Shown here in pieces: positions 5,609 to 10,907 of a DNA stretch of 10,907 nucleotides. Source of the DNA: Planctomycetota bacterium (lineage in GTDB: Bacteria; Planctomycetota; PUPC01; JACPCR01); the NCBI GenBank assembly GCA_030740295.1, contig JASLXP010000780.1, positions 1 to 10,907 on the forward strand, in the 5' to 3' direction. Position numbers and translations under genes: made by a program. The notes beneath the pieces were generated by a model. That model saw only the letters and a program-made list of their open reading frames with translations, was not told the DNA's origin and made no database searches. Position 1 is the stretch's first letter. Each line of letters opens with the position of its first letter.

Positions 5609-7819
5609 ATGAATTCGCTTTTCGTTTTCAGCGTCCTTCTAGCATCGATACATGCAGGAACGCTTCAGGACATCAAGGTGGTTAACAATCGCGCTCCGGA
5701 TTGCTCCTCTCTCGAGTCCATCGTTCGGACCGTGACCAAAGACTGCAAGACGGACGACGAGAAGGTCATCGCGCTCTACAACTTTCTGCGATACATTCAC
5801 TATCACCACGCATATCCCAACGAGCGCGGCGGCATCTCTGCCCTGAAATTCATCAATGTTTATGGATGGGGCCTCTGCGGCGGCGAACACACTGTGCAGG
5901 CCGCGCTGTGGAATACGGCCGGATACAAGTGGCGATACATGGGCTGGAAGGGGCACACGACCGTGGAGGTGCAATACGGCGGGCGTTGGCACTACCTGGA
6001 CACCTTTCTGAAATTCTACACCTGGATGCCAGATCCGAATGCGCCGGGAAAGTTCACGATTGCAGGGCAGGATGACATCCGGGCCAATCCGAAACTGGTT
6101 TCCGATGCGTTCGCCAGCGATGGTGACCGGAGAGTCTCATATCAGAAGGACAACAGATTCGATTACGCAGAGGACGGCGTGAACTGGACCGCCCCCGCCT
6201 TCATGGTGTGCGGCGACACACTCAGCGGCGTGATTGCCGGAGTAAAGACCGCACGAAACGCGGGCAGCCCTCGCGGGTGGAATGCGATCAAGTTCGACGA
6301 TCCAAAATACTCGGCAAACATCCGGCTTTCCGTTGGCTACTCGCTCATGCTCGACTGGGACAGGCAGGAAGACGGTTACTACTTCGGCAGCAGAACTCGT
6401 TCGCCCCGGCATACCTGCGGCGACAAGGAATACCGCAACTGCCCGTCCATCGGCCCCATGCTTGAGCCCTACAACAAACTCAACAAAGCACGGACATGGT
6501 CCAACGGAACTCTTCTCTTCAAGCCGAATTTTCGCTCAGACACCTTCCTGACTTCCTTGAAGAATACCGAGAACGTCACCTGGAAAAATGGAAAACTGAT
6601 CTCGACCGCGGACACCGGCAGCTTTGTCGTGGAGATGAATTCGCCTTACGTGATCGCCATGGCAAGAGTGAGTGCAAAGGGAAACACGTCACTCCAGGTA
6701 TCTTCAGACGAAGGCAAAACCTGGAGCAACACGGATGCAGCATCTCTTACTGAAAAAGTGCGCGGCAAGTACGGCTATCAGCTCAAAGTGCGGTTCAGCC
6801 AGGAACTGTCTGATCTCGAAATTGCCAGCATCGTGCAGCACAACCAGGAAGCGCTGCCGTACCTGGCACCCGGCAAGAACACCATTACGATCACCGGCGA
6901 TGATTTGTCGGCAATCGGCAATAATCGCCTGGTCGTCACGTACGCGTACCATCCCGGCCATCGCTACCGCAATCACGAAGACCTCTTCGACAAGGGCGCG
7001 GAGATCGCACGCGCTCACTACGCAAAGTGGGATGAGACGCCTGTCGTGGTCCAGAAGACCGTCGATAAATTCCCATTCACTTTTGAAATCCTTGTCCCGA
7101 CACCCGCGGACAAGTTGCCGGTATATCCCCGCATGGCGTTCCTTCGCCGTGAGATCCTTGTGCCGAGCCAGAAGCCAATGCCCACGCCGGCTGCACCGTC
7201 CATTCCGGCAGTTCAAAAGGGACATGTGCTCGCCACGTTGCCCAGTCCCTGGACGATGGGAACGAAGCCTCCCCAGCCAAAATCCAACAGGCCGACAAAG
7301 AAGATCACCCTCGGGCCGGCAGCCGCCAGTTACGTCTCCAAGACCGGCGAGGTCTTTCCACACCACTCTATTAAATGGCTCAAAGACAGCTCCCAGGCAT
7401 ACGTGCTGCTCACGCGCTTCAAGACAGGTGAGCTGCCGTCGCCCAAAAACATCGCTTCAGCGAATCTCATTGTGTACGTCCACGAATCGCATAATCGAGC
7501 GCCGATGCAGGCCGGAGCCGTAATGCTCAAGGCGCCTTTCGAACCCGGTAAAACCTACGACTTCAAGAATCTCAGCGGAGCCATCGGCACGACGACCGTG
7601 GCCAGTGGCAGCGGCCCGGGCGCACCCTTCATTCCCCCTCGCCGATACGAAATCGACGTCACCCGCGCAGTCCGTGCCTGGTCAAGGGGAAACAACACCC
7701 ACGGCCTGGGACTCCGCATCATTCCGAACCGAGCCATCGACGACGGCTGGACCGTTCGTTTCACACCGGCGAAAGGCAAACCAGTGGAACTGGAAATCGA
7801 GCGTTTCGTGGAAAGATGA
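5609..7819 (+). CDS. Secreted transglutaminase-like protein with C-terminal DNRLRE-like domain
   Basis: 736 aa. Signal peptide at residues 1-16 (hydrophobic core FVFSVLLASI, likely cleavage after Ala16). Residues about 25-150 form a transglutaminase-like (papain-fold) domain with a complete Cys90-His116-Asp131 triad seen in YGWGLCGGEHT, GHTTVEV and WHYLDTF. A middle part (about 320-400) carries YVIAMARVSAKGNTSLQVSS and DEGKTWSN, as in beta-sandwich or sialidase-type repeats. Residues about 560-736 resemble DNRLRE-type beta-sandwich modules, with YEIDVTRAVRAWSRGNN then HGLGLRI near 680-705. A Pro-rich linker (about 518-560) separates it from the middle. Bacterial members of this fold act as peptidases or transamidases, or have no known activity. 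The position directly behind a lyase gene suggests a role at the surface on glycosaminoglycan-proteoglycan or cell-wall material; that is inference. Confidence 0.85.
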   Translation: MNSLFVFSVLLASIHAGTLQDIKVVNNRAPDCSSLESIVRTVTKDCKTDDEKVIALYNFLRYIHYHHAYPNERGGISALKFINVYGWGLCGGEHTVQAALWNTAGYKWRYMGWKGHTTVEVQYGGRWHYLDTFLKFYTWMPDPNAPGKFTIAGQDDIRANPKLVSDAFASDGDRRVSYQKDNRFDYAEDGVNWTAPAFMVCGDTLSGVIAGVKTARNAGSPRGWNAIKFDDPKYSANIRLSVGYSLMLDWDRQEDGYYFGSRTRSPRHTCGDKEYRNCPSIGPMLEPYNKLNKARTWSNGTLLFKPNFRSDTFLTSLKNTENVTWKNGKLISTADTGSFVVEMNSPYVIAMARVSAKGNTSLQVSSDEGKTWSNTDAASLTEKVRGKYGYQLKVRFSQELSDLEIASIVQHNQEALPYLAPGKNTITITGDDLSAIGNNRLVVTYAYHPGHRYRNHEDLFDKGAEIARAHYAKWDETPVVVQKTVDKFPFTFEILVPTPADKLPVYPRMAFLRREILVPSQKPMPTPAAPSIPAVQKGHVLATLPSPWTMGTKPPQPKSNRPTKKITLGPAAASYVSKTGEVFPHHSIKWLKDSSQAYVLLTRFKTGELPSPKNIASANLIVYVHESHNRAPMQAGAVMLKAPFEPGKTYDFKNLSGAIGTTTVASGSGPGAPFIPPRRYEIDVTRAVRAWSRGNNTHGLGLRIIPNRAIDDGWTVRFTPAKGKPVELEIERFVER

Positions 7820-7885
7820 GACCTTTGCAGGACTCTCTGATTCCCTGTTCTTCGAGCGCCACTGCCCAATCACACTTCAAGCCTT

Positions 7886-9544
7886 CTACTCTTGGGGCAT
7901 TGCATCGGGAACCGGGTTGGCCACCTGCCACCGAAAATCTTTGGGCAGCGTGACCTCGTATTTCAGATGGATGACCCTCTTCTCGCCGGGCTTGAGGCTG
8001 ACGTCCCATTCCAGGCGCCCTTTTTTCTGAAGATGCCTGTCCGGGCGTGTGGTCAGAGGTGAAAGTTCTACAGCGACCTCCTCGAGGTCTGAGACCGGGT
8101 AATTGTCGATGACCGTTACTTTCTGGTCCGTCTCCTTGTAATTGGCGACCTCGGTGTCGAAGGCAAAGTGATGAGTGACCTTCCTTCCGGATTTTTTTGA
8201 GAACGTGCTTTCCGGATCTCTGCGTCGAATGATTTTGAGATCTTCATCGATACCGAACGAGAGCTCGACCTTCTTGCCGGGCGCGACGAACTTCAGCGAC
8301 GATGTCCCCATGAACCCGCTCTGCCGGAATATGTCGACCGGGCCCGCGAGGAGCGGGAAGCGGGTCTTGTTTGTCGTCTTGCACTTCAGGTAGACGTAGC
8401 GGAGCAGCTTGGGCGTGGACTCAAACGAGAGCCCCGGTTTATCGTCGGTGAAGGACATGATCGGCAGTTTGTAGGAACGACGGTCACTGGGAACAGTGCT
8501 CGTGCCCGGCAATTCGAAAACGACGGACGTTCCCCTTTCGGCAACCTGCACCTCTTCTGCCGCGACCGGTGGTGCGTCCGGTACTGGAGGCTCCGGTTCT
8601 CCGTCCGTGGAAGCGTCTTCCTCGCCCCCTGAGACGCTGACGACTTTCTTTCGCTGCCCGCCAGAGGTCGTGACCAGATACATTCTGAGGGGAACGAGCT
8701 TGGGTCTTCTTGCGCCGAGTGAAGGCCGGGCCGTGCTGAGAGTGATGGCCACGTCTTTCCAATCCTCGCCCGTCCGCTGGCGGACCTCCCCGAGATACTG
8801 CACTTCGAGTTGGCCGTCGGTGAGGTGTGCTTCATAACGGGGCTTCCAGCTCGCGTTGCTGATCAGGTAGCTGAGATTCAGGTCGACTTTTTTTGCGGCC
8901 GGCGACGACAAGGTGATCTCTGCATAGCGGACGGTCTTCTTGTTGGGACGGGTCAACTGCCGGATCTTGTTCTTGCTCTCAGTTTTCTTCTTTTTCAATT
9001 CGGTGAGTTGATTGGAAAGGTCGCGGCGACTGTTGGCCAGGGTGGTGCGACGATCTGTAAGAAATCCTGAAGTGGAATTGATCTCCTGTGGCTTGACCGT
9101 CCCGAGCGTGGTTCGCTCGGACAGGCTGCGCAGAATGACCTGCTCGAATGATCTCAGGTATGTCTCCTGATCGTTGATCACGCTCATCTTCGACTGGAGT
9201 TTCGAGATCGAACGATCGAGTTCATCATCCGCTTTTTCGAGCGCCCTCAGTCGCTCGTCCTGAGTTTCGAGCTTCTGCTCGGTTCGCGATGACACCGATA
9301 GAATTTTGGCGCCCGTTGCGGCACCGACGGACGCACGCAATGAAGGCTCTTGAAGGCTTACCGGCAGCCCTGCAATGGTGAGCTGATTGATGCCCGCAAC
9401 AAGAGACACTTCACCTGAACGATCGATCAGGGCCCGGTCTTCATAAAGAGTAACGCCCTCGATGGGCAGGATGGTCTCCTTCGCTTCTTCGGCGGAAATG
9501 ACAGTTGCGAGCAGGAGCGTTGTAATGGTGTTTGTGGTTTTCAT
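7886..9544 (-). CDS. MuiA/DUF4139-family protein (mucoidy inhibitor-like), secreted
   Basis: 552 aa. The frame is open further upstream to 9658, but the ATG at 9544 is the real start: it follows TAGGAG by seven bases and begins a signal peptide (TITTLLLATVISA, likely cleavage after Ala18). The N-terminal DUF4140 domain is recognised from GVTLYEDRALIDRSGEVSL (30-48) and INQLTIAGLPVSL. Two charged helical stretches follow (about 85-120 and 175-210) and look like coiled coil. DUF4139 starts near LNLSYLISNASWKPRYEAHL (about 225) with GEDWKDVAITLSTARPS and ends in SLKPGEKRVIHLKYEVTLP. An acidic Pro-rich linker (about 302-330) lies inside it. Family proteins are envelope-associated and their biochemical role is unknown. 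It is the second gene of a tandem paralogous pair and converges on the transglutaminase-like gene with 66 bases between stops, where I see no clear terminator. Confidence 0.9.
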   Translation of the reverse strand: MKTTNTITTLLLATVISAEEAKETILPIEGVTLYEDRALIDRSGEVSLVAGINQLTIAGLPVSLQEPSLRASVGAATGAKILSVSSRTEQKLETQDERLRALEKADDELDRSISKLQSKMSVINDQETYLRSFEQVILRSLSERTTLGTVKPQEINSTSGFLTDRRTTLANSRRDLSNQLTELKKKKTESKNKIRQLTRPNKKTVRYAEITLSSPAAKKVDLNLSYLISNASWKPRYEAHLTDGQLEVQYLGEVRQRTGEDWKDVAITLSTARPSLGARRPKLVPLRMYLVTTSGGQRKKVVSVSGGEEDASTDGEPEPPVPDAPPVAAEEVQVAERGTSVVFELPGTSTVPSDRRSYKLPIMSFTDDKPGLSFESTPKLLRYVYLKCKTTNKTRFPLLAGPVDIFRQSGFMGTSSLKFVAPGKKVELSFGIDEDLKIIRRRDPESTFSKKSGRKVTHHFAFDTEVANYKETDQKVTVIDNYPVSDLEEVAVELSPLTTRPDRHLQKKGRLEWDVSLKPGEKRVIHLKYEVTLPKDFRWQVANPVPDAMPQE

Positions 9545-9550
9545 GGCTTT

Positions 9551-9557
9551 TCTCCTA
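9551..9557 (-). promoter_or_regulatory. Shine-Dalgarno overlapping upstream stop codon
   Basis: On the minus strand the sequence reads TAGGAGA, where TAG is the stop of the upstream MuiA-like gene and AGGAG is the ribosome binding site of the next, with the ATG at 9544 seven bases later. This supports translational coupling of the two genes and fixes the downstream start. Confidence 0.8.
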
Positions 9558-10907
9558 CTGCTGGGCTGCACGAGGATCGGGAGTAGAGGCCACCTGGCTG
9601 TCGACCGGGTGGGTGACGTTGTAGGCGAAGGTGATCTGTTTCTCCTTCGCCGGGGCAAGCTCTGACTTCCAGGTCCAGAGCCCTCCTTTCTTCTTCTCCG
9701 TCGGCCGTTCGGTCAGGTGCAGCATCTCGACCTTCAACTCTTTCTGAACTGAGAATGGGATGCGCTCCATCACGACGATGTTGACCGCTCTTTTTTTATT
9801 GTTGGTGATCGAGAGAGCTACCGTCTTCCGAAAGGTATATTTCGAGCGCCAGCTCTGCGTCTCGCGTTTGGAATCGAATTTACGTTTGACCGCGACCGCT
9901 TCGTCCACGCCGAGCCCAATCTTCAACGGCTCTCCTGACGAGGTCGTGTCTATCGAGCCCTGGGAGACAAAATCGCTTCCAATGAAAATGCTTGCCGGCG
10001 CGGCCAGCAGCGGCGAGCGGAGCGGGTTCTTCATCTGGGCATGAAGGAAGGCATACTGCGAAAGCTCAGGAACGATCTCATAAAAGAAATTCGCACTCAC
10101 CTGCCTCCTGGCCACGCTGACCTTTGAGAACGCTCCATCGGATGGGATCGTTTCCCTCCGAAGCGCGGCGTATTTGTAATCGTAACCGCCACTCGACTGC
10201 ACCGGGCTGACCAGCCCTCGTGCCAGTTTCTGAGCTTGAATGAGACGGACTGCCTGGCCAGTATTCTTAATGGCCTCCACAAGCACGTCATTGAATACGG
10301 CTTTGACGTCTCTGTCATTCTTCCAGTTGTCCAGAATGGCGGAGTTGGTGACCTGGAACGTCTGTAGGTCGCCCCGCCGTTTGGCCTGGCGCTGCCGATC
10401 GTAGAGTTTCTCGACCTGTTTGAGTTTGGAGTAAAGACGTTGGGTCTTTTTTCCTGCTTTTGCGGGGAGTTTGACTGAATGTCGCAGGAGCGGGAGGCGT
10501 CCGGAGGTGTTGATGGAGAGTGTCTGGGCTTCTGTCTGGGCCAGATCGCCAGGTGCATTCAAATCAATGCCTGCCCCGGTGTGGACCGTGATTGTCTGCT
10601 GACCTGCGTCAACTGTCACCTGACCTCCTGAGGCACTATCTACATCGCCATTAATCGTGATATCGCCCGTATTGGCCTGGATGTTGGCAATCTGTATGTC
10701 GGAGCCAGTTGTCAGGCTGGAGTTAAAGGCAATTTGCCCATTCCCTATCTGAAAGTCGGTCTGAGAACTTAGCCCCCCAACTCCTGCATAGCGCACATCC
10801 CTCTGCCCAGACGGCGCACCAATATGCCAGGCCAGCAACTTCGGCAGATCCGCTGACTGCGAAGGCTCGGCCGCGCTGAATTCGAGCTCGACGCCCTCCC
10901 AGTCTTC
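9555..10907 (-). CDS. MuiA/DUF4139-family protein with haemagglutinin-like insertion, N-terminus outside window
   Basis: 450 residues are visible and the frame is open to the right edge. The first visible residues, EDWEGVELEFSAAEPS, match GEDWKDVAITLSTARPS of the neighbouring paralog, so the missing part should include a signal peptide, DUF4140 and the start of DUF4139. A TTG near 10838 is inside the gene, not its start. Between this motif and the conserved RRETIPSDGAFSKVSVARR (about 234-252) lie roughly 200 residues not found in the paralog: first a Gly/Asn/Thr-rich beta segment (about 50-120; GDITINGDVDSASGGQVTV) like filamentous haemagglutinin repeats, then a basic helical segment (about 130-215). 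The rest (ASANFFYEIVPELSQYAFLHA-type strands, LAPAKEKQITFAYNVTHPV) is ordinary DUF4139. It probably acts in the envelope; function unknown. It is coupled to the next gene, ten bases away. Confidence 0.85.
   Translation of the reverse strand, partial: EDWEGVELEFSAAEPSQSADLPKLLAWHIGAPSGQRDVRYAGVGGLSSQTDFQIGNGQIAFNSSLTTGSDIQIANIQANTGDITINGDVDSASGGQVTVDAGQQTITVHTGAGIDLNAPGDLAQTEAQTLSINTSGRLPLLRHSVKLPAKAGKKTQRLYSKLKQVEKLYDRQRQAKRRGDLQTFQVTNSAILDNWKNDRDVKAVFNDVLVEAIKNTGQAVRLIQAQKLARGLVSPVQSSGGYDYKYAALRRETIPSDGAFSKVSVARRQVSANFFYEIVPELSQYAFLHAQMKNPLRSPLLAAPASIFIGSDFVSQGSIDTTSSGEPLKIGLGVDEAVAVKRKFDSKRETQSWRSKYTFRKTVALSITNNKKRAVNIVVMERIPFSVQKELKVEMLHLTERPTEKKKGGLWTWKSELAPAKEKQITFAYNVTHPVDSQVASTPDPRAAQQ

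Noticed and set aside
6672..7523. Long plus-strand open frame overlapping the transglutaminase-like gene
   Set aside because: It is rich in Arg/Ser/Pro with no family motif and lies in another frame of a well-supported gene: a high-GC shadow.
9545..9658. 38-residue upstream extension of the downstream MuiA-like gene
   Set aside because: It is Arg/Pro-rich, overlaps the upstream gene and would bury the signal peptide; the ATG at 9544 has a good Shine-Dalgarno.

Overview
The window suggests a Gram-negative-type bacterium rich in secreted polysaccharide-degrading proteins, most like members of the PVC group (Lentisphaerota, Verrucomicrobiota, Planctomycetota) or a related uncultured lineage. 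This placement is an inference: it rests on gene content (heparinase-like lyases, a secreted transglutaminase-fold protein with a DNRLRE-like C-terminus, paralogous MuiA/DUF4139 proteins, a 23S-IVP-type four-helix bundle gene) and moderately high GC. No rRNA, tRNA or taxonomic marker is present.

Layout. Positions 1-90 are a 12-bp microsatellite, followed by a short gene-poor stretch. A long secreted heparinase II/III-like protein (214-2988, minus strand) diverges from a plus-strand pair: a second heparinase II/III-like protein (3599-5554) and a secreted transglutaminase-like protein (5609-7819). Between the divergent lyases lies a compact cassette (about 3077-3594): a four-helix bundle (S23/IVP) gene enclosed by a nearly perfect 34-bp GA-rich/CT-rich inverted repeat. 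The cassette's right arm stops four bases before the start codon of the second lyase gene. Convergent to this block, on the minus strand, are two tandem MuiA/DUF4139-family genes: 7886-9544, and 9555-10907, which runs off the right edge and so lacks its N-terminus here.

How the genes may work together. The plus-strand lyase and transglutaminase-like genes are close (54 bases apart) and probably cotranscribed. With the divergent lyase-like gene they form a small locus for binding or degrading acidic polysaccharide or glycosaminoglycan; the substrate cannot be read from sequence. The two lyases are not equivalent: the plus-strand one keeps Tyr and His at the expected catalytic positions, while the minus-strand one appears to have lost them. 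The MuiA pair looks like a separate envelope-related operon, translationally coupled through a stop codon that overlaps the next Shine-Dalgarno sequence. The upstream partner carries an unusual filamentous-haemagglutinin-like insertion.

The most unusual element is the IVP cassette. It resembles the intervening sequences of 23S rRNA genes (an ORF inside a long stem), but it sits between protein genes, with no rRNA around it.
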